Shown here: piece after piece, positions 26,893 to 36,126 of the stretch
Numbering within the stretch: the first letter of the stretch is position 1
Layout of the letters: every line of letters begins with the position of its first letter
NCBI RefSeq assembly: GCF_000231385.2
Contig: NC_018515.1
Span: forward strand, 4,174,501 to 4,238,500
DNA from: Desulfosporosinus meridiei DSM 13257
Lineage (GTDB): Bacteria > Bacillota > Desulfitobacteriia > Desulfitobacteriales > Desulfitobacteriaceae
Reading direction: 5' to 3'
DNA length: 64,000 nucleotides
The notes under the pieces: generated by a model
What the model saw: only the letters and a program-made list of their open reading frames with translations
Databases searched by the model: none
What the model was told of the DNA's origin: nothing
Position numbers and translations under genes: made by a program

Positions 26893-28449
26893 TTACACGA
26901 TCTTAGTCGTCCACTCCTCAAGGTTCCAGACATCAGTTACCCAATCTTCGTAGAAATCCGGTTCATGGGATACAACAATAACTGTCCCTTTAAACTCCTT
27001 AATAGCTCTTTTCAACTCGGCCTTGGCATCCACATCTAAATGATTGGTAGGCTCGTCAAGGACCAGCCAGTTTATATCTTTGAGCATTAATTTACATAAC
27101 CGAACTTTAGCGTTCTCGCCCCCGCTTAAGACCATCATCTTGCTGGAGATGTGTTCACTGGTCAAACCGCATCTGGCTAAGGCTCCCCGAACTTCAGAAT
27201 TTGTCAGCCCCGGGTATTCCCCCCATACTTCCTCCAGGGCAGTCTTTGTATTCTTGCGACTGGATTCTTGCTCGAAATAACCGGGATAGAGATAGTCTCC
27301 CAACTCAACTTCACCGGACACGGGTGAAATATATCCTAACAAGGTTTTAAGCAAGGTTGATTTTCCCAAGCCATTGACCCCGCGAATGGCTATCTTCTGA
27401 CCCCGCTCTAATGCTAAATCCAAAGGACGAGTTAAGGGTTCATCATAGCCCAGCACGATTCCCTTGGCTTCAAAAATCAGCTTTCCGGGAGATCGAGCTT
27501 CCTTAAACCTGAACTTGGGCTGAATCTTTTCCCTGGGACGTTCGATTAAATCCATCTTTTCCAGTTGCTTTTGCCGACTTTTAGCCCGTCCGGTGGTTGA
27601 AATCCGGGCTTTGTTACGGGCAATAAAATCCTCCAGGCGATCCACTTCTTTTTGCTGTTTATCATAAGCCTTAATCTCTTGAATCTTTTTCGTTTCCAAG
27701 AGGGCCATAAACTGCTCGTAGTTTCCCGTATAGCGGGTCAAGCTGGCATTTTCAACATGATAAATAACATTAATAACACTGTTTAAGAATGGCACATCGT
27801 GAGAAACCAGGATAAAGGCATTTTCATACTGGATAAGATAACGCTTAAGCCACTCAATGTGTTCAACATCCAAAAAGTTGGTAGGCTCGTCCAGAATCAA
27901 AATGCTGGGATTTTGTAGCAAGAGTTTTGTCAGTAATACCTTAGTTCTCTGCCCTCCACTCAAATCCGTAACATCTTTCTCCAGGCCAATTTCTCCCAGA
28001 CCTAAGCCATTGGCAATTTCCTCGATTTTTGTGTCGATCATATAAAATCCGTTGTGCTCTAGAATACTCTGGATTTCGCCAACTTCTTCTAAGAGCTTAT
28101 CCATCTCACTTTCGGAGACATTGCCCATCCGGTTATAGATTTCTAATGTTTCTGCTTCTAAATCATACATTCCCTGAAAGGCTTCTTTGAGAACATCTCG
28201 GATGGTCTTTCCTTTAGTTAAAACCGTATGCTGATCTAAATATCCTACCGTAACCCGATTTGACCATTCAACTTTGCCTTTATCAGGCATCAGCTTGCCT
28301 GTAATAATATCCAGAAAAGTCGATTTACCTTCCCCGTTAGCTCCCACTAAGCCGACATGCTCTCCCTTTAATAAGCGAAAGCTAACCTCTTCAAAAATCT
28401 TGCGTCCGCCAAATCCATGGCTGACATTTTCGACATTTAAAACACTCAT
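26893..28449 (-). CDS. ABC-F family ATPase
   Basis: 518 aa with two soluble ABC domains and no membrane segments, the ABC-F plan (ribosome-associated translation factors and antibiotic-resistance proteins). Domain 1: GANGEGKSTFLDII, LSGGQRTKVLL, LILDEPTNFLD. The linker about 250-310 is the P-site tRNA interaction motif region (NKARISTTGRAKSRQKQLEK). Domain 2: GVNGLGKSTLLKTLLG, LSGGENAKVRL, LVLDEPTNHLD. It resembles the YkpA/YbiT group. A resistance role cannot be told from sequence. It ends just before nadD. Confidence 0.9.
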   Translation of the reverse strand: MSVLNVENVSHGFGGRKIFEEVSFRLLKGEHVGLVGANGEGKSTFLDIITGKLMPDKGKVEWSNRVTVGYLDQHTVLTKGKTIRDVLKEAFQGMYDLEAETLEIYNRMGNVSESEMDKLLEEVGEIQSILEHNGFYMIDTKIEEIANGLGLGEIGLEKDVTDLSGGQRTKVLLTKLLLQNPSILILDEPTNFLDVEHIEWLKRYLIQYENAFILVSHDVPFLNSVINVIYHVENASLTRYTGNYEQFMALLETKKIQEIKAYDKQQKEVDRLEDFIARNKARISTTGRAKSRQKQLEKMDLIERPREKIQPKFRFKEARSPGKLIFEAKGIVLGYDEPLTRPLDLALERGQKIAIRGVNGLGKSTLLKTLLGYISPVSGEVELGDYLYPGYFEQESSRKNTKTALEEVWGEYPGLTNSEVRGALARCGLTSEHISSKMMVLSGGENAKVRLCKLMLKDINWLVLDEPTNHLDVDAKAELKRAIKEFKGTVIVVSHEPDFYEDWVTDVWNLEEWTTKIV

Positions 28450-28544
28450 CTTACCTTAACTTCTCTCCCTTTTTTCTGTCTGTTAACTATTTTAATTAAG
28501 CAATAACTCCAACAACATCATTTCCGGTAAAGTTCTAAGATTGG

Positions 28545-28700
28545 CTACTTATCGAACATCCCGCCAACTTTGCGCCTTTTAATGCCCTTGCGCTTCTCGC
28601 CGATTTTCTGGGTTGCTTTAGTTGGGCCGCCTTGTTGAGAACTCTTCAGCTTTTTTTCCTCAACTAATTTCTTCATCTTATCTATTAGATTGTCATCCAT
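28545..28700 (-). CDS. Small basic protein between two ABC-F genes
   Basis: 51 aa, beginning MDDNLIDKMKKLVEEKKLKS and ending KIGEKRKGIKRRKVGGMFDK. Strongly basic C-terminal half. GGAGG lies 7 bases before the ATG, which supports a real gene. I do not recognise the family. The composition suggests nucleic-acid or ribosome contact, and the position between two translation-type ATPase genes fits, but this is inference. Confidence 0.6.
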   Translation of the reverse strand: MDDNLIDKMKKLVEEKKLKSSQQGGPTKATQKIGEKRKGIKRRKVGGMFDK

Positions 28701-28837
28701 TTTTTATCCTCCAATTATCATCCCAAACTACGAGCATAGGCTGATGATCCTTAACAACGCAGGTTAAACTTATTATTTAATACCCAGATTCCCACTTCTG
28801 GTACCTGAACAAGATCACCATCTCGTGAGTCTCGATA

Positions 28838-30784
28838 TTATCCCTTGCTCTCAGCAATTCTCTCCGCTAACTCTGTTAAATAGGTCCAGCGTTCCAGCAA
28901 ATCATCAAGTTTTTGTTCAAGGGTTTGCTGAAGTGCAGCTAACTCCGTTAGCTTTCCAAAATCACTGCCTGCTTCATTCATCTCTTGACTATTTTTCTTC
29001 AGGAGCCCTTCAACCTCAGCAATTTGATCATCGATTTGAGCATACTCCTGCTGTTCTTTATAGGTCATTTTCAGCGGACGATCCTTTTTTCGCTCAGGCT
29101 TTTCCTCCAAGGCTTTTGTATCTATTTTTCGGAAGGTTTTGGCCAAAGCAGCCAATTTAACTGCTTCTTCAGCTTCCTGCTCAGTTCTGTAGACCTGCTC
29201 ACGATAGTCGGAATAATTTCCCACAAAGGATTGGATTTCCCCAGCCCCTTTAAAGAGGAAAATCTTATCCGTAACCCGATCCAGAAAATAACGATCATGG
29301 GAAACAGCAATAACTGCTCCGGGAAAGTCCTCTAAATAGTTTTCCAAAATTGTCAGAGTCTGGATATCCAAATCATTTGTGGGCTCATCCAATAAGAGAA
29401 CATTTGGAGCCCCCATCAAAATCCGCAGAAGGTATAACCTGCGTTTCTCTCCCCCGGAAAGCTTCCCTATTTGAGTCCATTGAACAGCCGGGGGAAACAG
29501 AAACCGCTCTAACATTTGCGAAGCCGATATTGAACCACCATCCGCAGTGGGGATCACTTCTGCTATAGACTTAATCTCATCAATGACCCGGATATTGGGA
29601 TCCAATTCCGTGTTTTCTTGCGAAAAGTAACCTATATTAACTGTGGAACCAAGTTCTATACTCCCACTATCCGGCATCAAATTCCCGGTAATCAGATTCA
29701 ATAAAGTCGATTTACCACTGCCATTAGGCCCGATAATCCCAATCCGGTCATCTCGCAGAAGAACGTAATTAAAATTTTTAATTAATAACCCTCGCTCAGG
29801 AAATCCTTTCCGAACTTCCTTGCATTCGAGAATTTTCTTGCCCAGACGGGAAGACCCAGTGGGCATTTCAATTCGCTCAACAGAATCCAGCGGCTTATCT
29901 TCCTTCAGCTTTTCAAAGCGCTCAATCCTGGCTTTCTGTTTTGTGGTGCGGGCTTTAGCCCCTCTGCGCATCCAAGCCAGTTCATTGCGATAGAGATTTT
30001 GGCGTTTCCGCTCTGTGGCTTCAGCCTGCTCTTCTCGTTCTGCTTTTAATTCCAGGAAGCGACTGTAATTACCGGGATAAGGATAGAGACTGCCTCTGTC
30101 TAATTCAAAGATTCGGCCAACCACTCGATCCAGAAAATAGCGATCGTGGGTAATCATCACTAAAGCACCCTTGCGTTTATTCAGGTATTGCTCCAGCCAA
30201 TCCACTGTATCATTATCAATGTGATTGGTTGGCTCATCAAGCAGCAGAATATCCGTAGGATTAATCAGAGCACTGGCTAAAGCCACTCTTTTTCGCTGCC
30301 CGCCTGAAAGGGTTCCTACTATTGTGTCAAACTTAGAAATTCCCAGCTTATTCAAGATGGTCTTAGCCTCATTTTCCAGCTGCCAAGCATCCAGTTCATC
30401 CATCTGCTGACCTAAGCCAATTAAAGCTTGCTGAAGCATTGAGTCCTCGGGCTTCTCCGCCAGCTTTTCCAAGACCAATTCATACTCCCGCAAAAGCTTC
30501 ATAACAGGGGAATTACCTTTGAAAACCTGTTGTAAAACTGTCGCAGTTTCTTCAAAGTCTGGATTCTGAGGCAGATATTCTAAGCGGATACTATTACCCT
30601 TCGTAACCTTACCCTGTTCCGGCCATTCTAAACCGGCTAATATTTTAAGCAATGTAGACTTACCCGTCCCATTAACTCCAATAATTCCGATCTTTTCACC
30701 TTCGTCAATACCAAAGGAAATTTCCTTAAAAAGAATCTTTTCCCCATAGCCCTTAGTTAAATTCTCAGCAGTTAAGACATTCAT
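28838..30784 (-). CDS. ABC-F family ATPase, Uup type
   Basis: 648 aa, two ABC domains plus a C-terminal coiled coil (about 560-648), the layout of Uup. Domain 1: GVNGTGKSTLLKILAG, LSGGQRKRVALASAL, LLLDEPTNHID. Domain 2: GPNGSGKSTLLNLITG, LSGGEKRRLYLLRIL, LLLDEPTNDLD. The linker has MRRGAKARTTKQKARIERFE. Uup affects ribosome or DNA-junction homeostasis. Its ATG follows GGAGAAGAGG. It is a separate gene from the shorter ABC-F at 26893, not a duplicate of recent origin. Confidence 0.9.
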   Translation of the reverse strand: MNVLTAENLTKGYGEKILFKEISFGIDEGEKIGIIGVNGTGKSTLLKILAGLEWPEQGKVTKGNSIRLEYLPQNPDFEETATVLQQVFKGNSPVMKLLREYELVLEKLAEKPEDSMLQQALIGLGQQMDELDAWQLENEAKTILNKLGISKFDTIVGTLSGGQRKRVALASALINPTDILLLDEPTNHIDNDTVDWLEQYLNKRKGALVMITHDRYFLDRVVGRIFELDRGSLYPYPGNYSRFLELKAEREEQAEATERKRQNLYRNELAWMRRGAKARTTKQKARIERFEKLKEDKPLDSVERIEMPTGSSRLGKKILECKEVRKGFPERGLLIKNFNYVLLRDDRIGIIGPNGSGKSTLLNLITGNLMPDSGSIELGSTVNIGYFSQENTELDPNIRVIDEIKSIAEVIPTADGGSISASQMLERFLFPPAVQWTQIGKLSGGEKRRLYLLRILMGAPNVLLLDEPTNDLDIQTLTILENYLEDFPGAVIAVSHDRYFLDRVTDKIFLFKGAGEIQSFVGNYSDYREQVYRTEQEAEEAVKLAALAKTFRKIDTKALEEKPERKKDRPLKMTYKEQQEYAQIDDQIAEVEGLLKKNSQEMNEAGSDFGKLTELAALQQTLEQKLDDLLERWTYLTELAERIAESKG

Positions 30785-30918
30785 AACGATCCTCTTCTCC
30801 TTAGCAAAAGCTGTAGAACGCCTTATTATATCACAGTCCGGCCTACAATGCCCAGAGAGTCTGGTTTCGCTGGGGCAAGAATGTAGGTTCCGGCTTCTTA
30901 AAAGGGCTAAATAAAAAA

Positions 30919-30951
30919 CCCCTTAACTTTACTTATCTGCGAAGTTAGGGG
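30919..30951 (-). terminator. Intrinsic terminator upstream of the Uup-type gene
   Basis: CCCCTAACTT/AAGTTAAGGGG stem followed on the minus strand by TTTTTTATTT. It probably ends the transcript of the gene at 31766, now pushed away by inserted repeats. Confidence 0.8.
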
Positions 30952-30987
30952 ACTTCTGTTCCGAAAGAAGGGGACGTTCTTTCTTGT

Positions 30988-31189
30988 CTGGCTTTGGGGC
31001 GGAGCGCTATTTATCACGCGTCTGCGAGTTCCGCCGCTGGCTCGTTGGACGGTTCGCGAGCGCGTCCGAACCTCTGGGCATTCTGCATGCGAACCAGCGG
31101 CGCGCTACGGGGACGCGAACCGTCAGCACTCGCTTTGACGCGGCTACACTGACGCATCCGCTTTGCTAAAAAGCGCTCCCTCCGGCCAG
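30988..31189. mobile_element. MITE-like repeat C, copy 1
   Basis: GC-rich 200-bp unit. Its ends are imperfect inverted repeats: CTGGCTTTGGGGCGGAGCGC on the left and CTGGCCGGAGGGAGCGCTTT as reverse complement on the right. A related end is at 51323-51350. Far higher GC than its surroundings. No coding signal. Confidence 0.55.
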
Positions 31190-31334
31190 TTTTTTGGGAG
31201 TGTAAGCAAAACTTTTGGGTGCTCAGGTCAGTCTTCGCAGAAATCTTTAGCGTGTTAGGGAGACAGTCCTTTAGTTTTTCCTCCTTAGTAGCTGCATGAA
31301 TGGCTACTCTGAAAAAACCCAAAAACGTTCTTAC

Positions 31335-31762
31335 AATAATAGACCCACAAGACAGGGCGGCTTCAATTCACAGGAGTTAAACCATTCCAAGGAGAGGCGG
31401 TAAAGCCCACAAGTTGACCTGGGGAAGCGTAGCCACGGGTTCACCTCAGGTATTCCCGGTCGGTTTGCCACGAAAGTGTCCGGTACGATAGTCTCCAGCG
31501 GAGAGTATCGCCGAAGCCGTGATCCCTTAAGGAATTCCTACCGGCGTAGGATACATTTTCGCTGAAGCGGATATCTCTAAAGAATACTTATCCGCTGAAG
31601 ATCGCTCCCAGGTCAGCGCGTGGGCCAGCCTCGGAATGCTGAGTTACCGAAGACACTGCTGCAAGAAGGTTTAACCCGTGCGAAGACAGTGTCTTCGTCG
31701 CACGAATTAGCTGGTCTTGCAGGATGTGGGAAAAGCTGCCCGCCCCAGCGACCCAAACGACC
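31335..31762. mobile_element. MITE-like repeat A, copy 1 (behind the desulfidase-type gene)
   Basis: About 428 bp, nearly colinear with copy 4 (54386-54805): GACAGGGCGGCTTC left end, CGAAAGTGTCCGGTACGATA, a palindromic AGTCTCCAGCGGAGAGTATC segment, ACATTTTCGCTGAAGCGG, and a loop segment at 31659-31686 flanked by CACTG/CAGTG. Its right end touches the stop of the gene at 31766. No transposase. Confidence 0.8.
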
Positions 31763-31765
31763 AAT

Positions 31766-33073
31766 TTAACCAACCTTCTTTTGCACCATGATATCCAGAA
31801 TAACTCTATCCACCGCCGTACTCCCCTGGTTGGCAAGACGTCCTAAGTTTTCGAGGGTTTGTTCTGCACTTTCCTCAATAATCCCATTTGTCGACTGGAT
31901 GGTTTTACCCTGAACAGCCATGATTGCCGATTGAACTGCGGCACTGGTACAGGTTGACAACTTCATTGCACACCCGGCCTTAGCCCCATCACAGAACATT
32001 CCGGTGGTATTCCCCTGCATATTCTGAATAGCCGACATTACTTCAGCTTTTCCACCTCCCAGCAGATAAGCAATACCACAGCTGGCCCCGGTGGCAGACG
32101 CTGTAGCTCCGCATAAGGCGGATAATCGTCCGATCTTTGTCTTAATATAGATGGCAATAAGATTACTTAAGGTTACTGCTCGAATGATCTGCTCCCTTGA
32201 AGCCTGAGATTTTTCTCCTACGGCCACTACCGGTAAAGTCGCCGAGATTCCTTGATTGCCGCTTCCCGAGTTGCTCATAACCGGCATAGTACACCCTGAC
32301 ATCCTGGCATCTGAGGCACCTGCTGTAAGAGCCATAGCGTTAGTTATCAAATCATCGGAAAGCATTCCTTGGCTTATACCTTCTTTGATGGTCTTCCCTA
32401 CTTCTAATCCATAAGCCTTAGATAACCCCTCTAACCCTACACTGGTATTCAGTTCGATAGTCTTATCAATTATTGAAAGGTCGCTGACCTTAACTCGCTC
32501 AACAAATTCCCATATACTATCAATTGTCATGAAGGAGTCTGCGCTATTTCCGATTTCCTCAGTTCCATCCGAACCACTTTCATTCTCTAAAGCATCTACT
32601 AATACTTTCCCATCCACCTCAATAAAAACAATCTTAGTATGTTCATCGGCAACAATAACCTTGGCAGTGGATTGAGGAGTATGGACAATGACTTCAATGT
32701 ATAACTTTTTATCAGTCTTTGCTACTTCTACCTTGACCTTTTTCTGATCAATCATTCGTTTAGCATTTTCTACATCCCGAGAAGTTAATCCGCTCAAAAC
32801 TTCCAGACCTTTAGTAAAATCTCCCGCCAGTACACCTAAAGCAGCCGCTAGATCAACTCCGCTGCCCTGAGCACCCGGAATATTTACCGCCATGGCGTTT
32901 TTAAGAACATTAGTGCTGGCCAGAACTCTTAATGAGGTTATCAGTTCTCCTTTTACGTGCTTCTTGGCTAAGGCAGCCGCAAAGGCAATAGCCATTGGTT
33001 CGGTACATCCTAACGTTACAACAAGCTCTTTCTCTAAACGTTCTAAAAACTTTTCATAGCTTATTTTATCCAT
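31766..33073 (-). CDS. UPF0597 / L-cysteine desulfidase (CdsB/CyuA-like) family protein
   Basis: 435 aa, full family length, Fe-S-dependent relative of L-serine dehydratase alpha. Members degrade L-cysteine to pyruvate, sulfide and ammonia (CyuA/CdsB). Family motifs: TLGCTEPMAIAFAAALA near the N-terminus, ARMSGCTMPVMSNSGSGNQG, GATASATGASCGIAYLLGGG, MFCDGAKAGCAMKLSTC. The Cys residues in these fit cluster ligands. I chose the ATG at 33073 behind AGGGGG. The substrate cannot be told from sequence. Either cysteine or serine would yield ammonia, in line with the nearby histidine-degradation genes. Confidence 0.85.
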   Translation of the reverse strand: MDKISYEKFLERLEKELVVTLGCTEPMAIAFAAALAKKHVKGELITSLRVLASTNVLKNAMAVNIPGAQGSGVDLAAALGVLAGDFTKGLEVLSGLTSRDVENAKRMIDQKKVKVEVAKTDKKLYIEVIVHTPQSTAKVIVADEHTKIVFIEVDGKVLVDALENESGSDGTEEIGNSADSFMTIDSIWEFVERVKVSDLSIIDKTIELNTSVGLEGLSKAYGLEVGKTIKEGISQGMLSDDLITNAMALTAGASDARMSGCTMPVMSNSGSGNQGISATLPVVAVGEKSQASREQIIRAVTLSNLIAIYIKTKIGRLSALCGATASATGASCGIAYLLGGGKAEVMSAIQNMQGNTTGMFCDGAKAGCAMKLSTCTSAAVQSAIMAVQGKTIQSTNGIIEESAEQTLENLGRLANQGSTAVDRVILDIMVQKKVG

Positions 33074-33287
33074 TTCCCCCTGGTTCAAATAATCCGCTAA
33101 AAAAGGCAGTACCTGGCGTTCCCTTTTGATTATTGATTATAACCTATTTTAGTTCTTATGGCTCCAATATACAACTCACGTCTCAGGACAAAAAAGGCCA
33201 CCCTCGGGCATCCATAGTTGGAGCCGAGAACAGCCTGGTCAGTATGTACAAAATTGAGCAGATTGATTGACACATTGAAGATATAAA

Positions 33288-33467
33288 TTAAGATGTTTTG
33301 TATTCCGAGTTTGCCTTTAATCTGTCTCTCAAATAAAATTCATTAATTAAAAGATCTAATTTACAGCTTATACTGACAACCCTCTGGTCAGTAAGCTTTT
33401 TGTCTGAGGCAACTTCGTGCATTTGTAATCTTAATTCTTCAATTTGTTTATCAATCATATCATTCAC
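33288..33467 (-). CDS. Spo0E-like small regulatory phosphatase
   Basis: 59 aa. MIDKQIEELRLQMHEV, then RVVSISCKLDLLINEFYL. The S-x-x-LD core with flanking helices is the Spo0E signature (SQELD in Bacillus). Such proteins remove phosphate from Spo0A~P and delay sporulation. GTG at 33467, seven bases behind ATGAGGA; an ATG three codons further is possible. It stands alone between hutI and the desulfidase-type gene. Family call is by motif and size only. Confidence 0.72.
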   Translation of the reverse strand: MNDMIDKQIEELRLQMHEVASDKKLTDQRVVSISCKLDLLINEFYLRDRLKANSEYKTS

Positions 33468-33703
33468 TTGCCAATCCTCATTTCAACAAATAATGGAATC
33501 CTGGAACATTCTAATATATTTTACTGTTAACATCAACAATATATAAGCTAATCTTTTGTCGTAATATGGTAAATACTTGCAAGCGAACAAAAAATCTCCT
33601 TCAAAAGCGTTTCCACGTTGCTAAGGGACGAATTCTACATTGTTAATGTAATATATTTCCAATCAAAGACACGATTCTCCCCGAAATTTTGGTTAATGGG
33701 TGA
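33468..33703. other. Gap between hutI and the Spo0E-like gene
   Basis: AT-rich and gene-free. It should hold the end of the hut transcript and the promoter of the Spo0E-like gene. No clear hairpin terminator or promoter is seen. Confidence 0.4.
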
Positions 33704-34960
33704 CTAACCCCAGACAACCTTTCCCTTTTTAATAACAGTCTCCACTGGGTTATTTCCAAAATGATAGGGCAAATAGTTAAGATTAGGAATATCCAGAATA
33801 AGCACATCCCCTTGTTTTCCAATCTCTAAGCTACCTACCTGCTTTGCTCTGCCGATTGCATGGGCAGCATTGATGGTAGCTCCGGCTAAGACCTCTTCCG
33901 GAGTAAGTCTCAGGTAAAGACAGGCAATAGTTAATACAAGCGGCATAGATTCAGTCGGAGATGATCCGGGATTTGAATCTGTTGCCAGAGCAACGGGAAC
34001 TCGGGCACGAATCATATCTCTGGCTCTGGCATAGGAGTTCTTCGCAAGATTAAAGGAAGTTGCCGGCAGCAACACAGCAATCACTCCCTGTTCGGCCAAA
34101 GCTTCGATTCCCTGATCTGACGCTTGCAGTAAATGGTCTGCGCTGACAACTCCCAGTCTGGCAGCTAACTCTGCTCCCCCTGCAGAGGCTAATTCATCAG
34201 CATGCATTTTTAATTTAAGATTTAATTGTCGTGCTTTCAGTAAAATCCGTTCGCTGGACTCGAGACTGAACACCCCTGGCTCACAAAAAACATCGCAGAA
34301 TTCCGCCAGATTTTCTGCAGCAATAACCGGCAACATTTCATCAACAACGTAATTTGTAAACTTTCCTTCGCTATACCCGGGCGGTACCGCATGAGCTCCC
34401 ATGAAAGTTGGTACTAAATCAACAACCTGACTTTCGTCTAATTCCCGAATAAGACGCAAAGCCCTCAACTCATCCTCGACCATTAATCCATAGCCACTCT
34501 TCACTTCGGCAGTGGTTGTTCCCAAGCTAAGCATGGTCTGTAGTCGCCGACTGGTTTGAGCCTTTATCTCTTCATCTGAGGCTTCCTTCGTTGAGCGAAC
34601 GGTTGAAAGAATTCCTCCACCTTGTTTAAGAATCTCTAAATAGGGTACCCCTTTTAATTTCAAAGAAAGTTCATTCTCCCGAGAACCTGCATAAAGAACG
34701 TGGGTATGTGGATCGACAAATCCCGGAGTTACAACCTTGCCCTGGGCACTGATTTCCTGGGTGTCAGGTCCTGACCATCCGGCAGCTCGAATTTCTGCCG
34801 TTGTCCCCACAGCGACAATCATTCCCCCTCGGATGGCAACAGCGCCATCTTCTACTATACCCACCTCAGACATCTCTTCCCCACAAGCAGGACTGTCAGA
34901 AAATCCTTTCATTGTCACCATCATTTGAGCAGAGTGGATCAAAAGATCCGCATAATGCAT
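33704..34960 (-). CDS. hutI: Imidazolonepropionase
   Basis: Third step of histidine degradation: opens imidazolone propionate to formimino-glutamate. 418 aa amidohydrolase. Metal site His pair in TPGFVDPHTHVLYAGSRENE; further ligands in FMGAHAVPPGYS, KLKMHADELASAGGAELAA, SADHLLQAS and ALATDSNPGSSPTESMPLVL. GGGAGATGATCCT precedes the ATG. It follows the B12-activation-type gene and hutU. The hutH (histidase) gene is not in the window. Confidence 0.95.
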   Translation of the reverse strand: MHYADLLIHSAQMMVTMKGFSDSPACGEEMSEVGIVEDGAVAIRGGMIVAVGTTAEIRAAGWSGPDTQEISAQGKVVTPGFVDPHTHVLYAGSRENELSLKLKGVPYLEILKQGGGILSTVRSTKEASDEEIKAQTSRRLQTMLSLGTTTAEVKSGYGLMVEDELRALRLIRELDESQVVDLVPTFMGAHAVPPGYSEGKFTNYVVDEMLPVIAAENLAEFCDVFCEPGVFSLESSERILLKARQLNLKLKMHADELASAGGAELAARLGVVSADHLLQASDQGIEALAEQGVIAVLLPATSFNLAKNSYARARDMIRARVPVALATDSNPGSSPTESMPLVLTIACLYLRLTPEEVLAGATINAAHAIGRAKQVGSLEIGKQGDVLILDIPNLNYLPYHFGNNPVETVIKKGKVVWG

Positions 34961-35082
34961 AGGATCATCTCCCTAAAAATCAATTGGGAAGCACCAGAAG
35001 CTTAACTAAGGTTCTAGCGCTTCCCTGTTCTTTTAATAAGATACGCCATAACTCCAGGCACCCTTTTGTTTAACCATCACCC

Positions 35083-35799
35083 TTAGTTTTCCCTGGGTTC
35101 TTTAGACTTGCCAAATTTCAAGCGGCTATGAGCACAGTTTTGTTGTTCCACACACATCTCACAAGTAATAGCGCAGGACAGGTTTGGTTTCTTAAGCTTT
35201 TCTCCCACCGGGATAACAAGAGTGTGAGATTTTACCGGAGACATTAATAAGGTTTCGCTTAAGCTTATGCCCAGTTCCCCTCCATCTAAAAGGGTAAATA
35301 AAACTTTCTGAGCCTCTAAGGGAATCTGATAACCACCGGGGCATAAGTTATGACCGGTCTGTAACCCTCGATCCGTGACTTCCTTAACCACCATGCCTCT
35401 TAATAATTCCAAAGCTTCATCCAGAGCTACAGTTCCACAACCGTCTAAAACCATCCCCTCGAGCATCTCTCCCTGTTCAAATAAACGGGCTGATTCTTCT
35501 TCCAGGCGAGGCCCAATAGTTTGAATTGCCAACAACACCTGATGAGCTCCCTCAAAAAATGAAGTAGCAGCTTTAACGGCGTATTTATTGGCCAGTAAAA
35601 TTTCCTCCGAACCTGAAACCTCCACAGGTACATAAGCATAAATACACCGGGCATCAACAAGACCTAAGGCTTTAAGCCGCATCTCCTCAATGGTCGGTTT
35701 AAAATTCCGACTCCGCTTCGAATAGGCATCGGGCATACCAATCCGCCGATAAATTTCTGAAGTATCTAGCTGCAAATTATCCCACTTGATAAAATCCAT
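35083..35799 (-). CDS. B12-dependent methionine synthase activation-domain-like protein
   Basis: 238 aa, ATG at 35799 behind GGGAGGA. The C-terminal half has NLCPGGYQIPLEAQKVLFTL and SLSETLLMSPVKSHTLVIP, like the SAM-binding activation domain of MetH, and ends in a Cys cluster (CAITCEMCVEQQNCAHSR) common in stand-alone versions from anaerobes. These occur beside corrinoid methyltransferases and may help corrinoid or folate methyl transfer, but their exact task is unclear. Its place between hutU and hutI is odd. Histidine breakdown feeds one-carbon units into folate, a possible link (inference). Confidence 0.8.
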   Translation of the reverse strand: MDFIKWDNLQLDTSEIYRRIGMPDAYSKRSRNFKPTIEEMRLKALGLVDARCIYAYVPVEVSGSEEILLANKYAVKAATSFFEGAHQVLLAIQTIGPRLEEESARLFEQGEMLEGMVLDGCGTVALDEALELLRGMVVKEVTDRGLQTGHNLCPGGYQIPLEAQKVLFTLLDGGELGISLSETLLMSPVKSHTLVIPVGEKLKKPNLSCAITCEMCVEQQNCAHSRLKFGKSKEPREN

Positions 35800-35870
35800 C
35801 TCTATTCCTCCCAAATCGTGCTGCGTAGCTCGTGTGAGATTCTAATCTAAAAAGGCTTTCCCCAAAAAAT

Positions 35871-36126
35871 CTAAAGACCCAAAAGACAGGGCGGCTTCGA
35901 TCCACAGGAGTGAACCCATTGCATGAAGAGGCGGTAAAGTCTACAAAGCTTGGGCGGGGAAGCGGAGCTAGTGGTCCCCTCTCGCCGTCCTGCAAGAAGA
36001 ATAATTCGTGCGACGAAGACACTGCTGCAAGAAGGTTTAACCCGTGCGAAGACAGTGTCTTCGTCGCACGAATTACCTGGTCTTACACGGATGTGGACGA
36101 AGCCGCCCTACCCCAGCGACCCAATT
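35871..36126. mobile_element. MITE-like repeat A, copy 2 (behind hutU)
   Basis: Short form lacking the middle of copies 1 and 4. Terminal inverted repeats: CAGGGCGGCTTCGATCCACA at 35887-35906 and, as reverse complement, TAGGGCGGCTTCGTCCACA at 36110-36092. A perfect 22-bp stem (36003-36024 with 36053-36074) encloses a 28-base loop. Its right edge touches the hutU stop. It separates hutU from the next gene but is probably read through. Confidence 0.85.

Larger units (their letters stand above)
30785..31765. other. 981-bp gene-free stretch made mostly of mobile repeats
   Basis: Contains a terminator (30919-30951), a GGGGACGTTCTTTCTTGTC REP-like tract (30970-30988), repeat C copy 1 (30988-31189), a degenerate GGGAGACAGTCC motif (31250) and repeat A copy 1 (31335-31762). 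Short open frames within the repeats are not convincing genes. Confidence 0.7.

Noticed and set aside
28825-29335. Plus-strand frames over the Uup-type gene
   Set aside because: They are antisense to a certain ABC-F coding region.
30984-31836. Open frames in the repeat-rich stretch (both strands)
   Set aside because: They coincide with repeats A and C, with no ribosome sites or recognisable protein.
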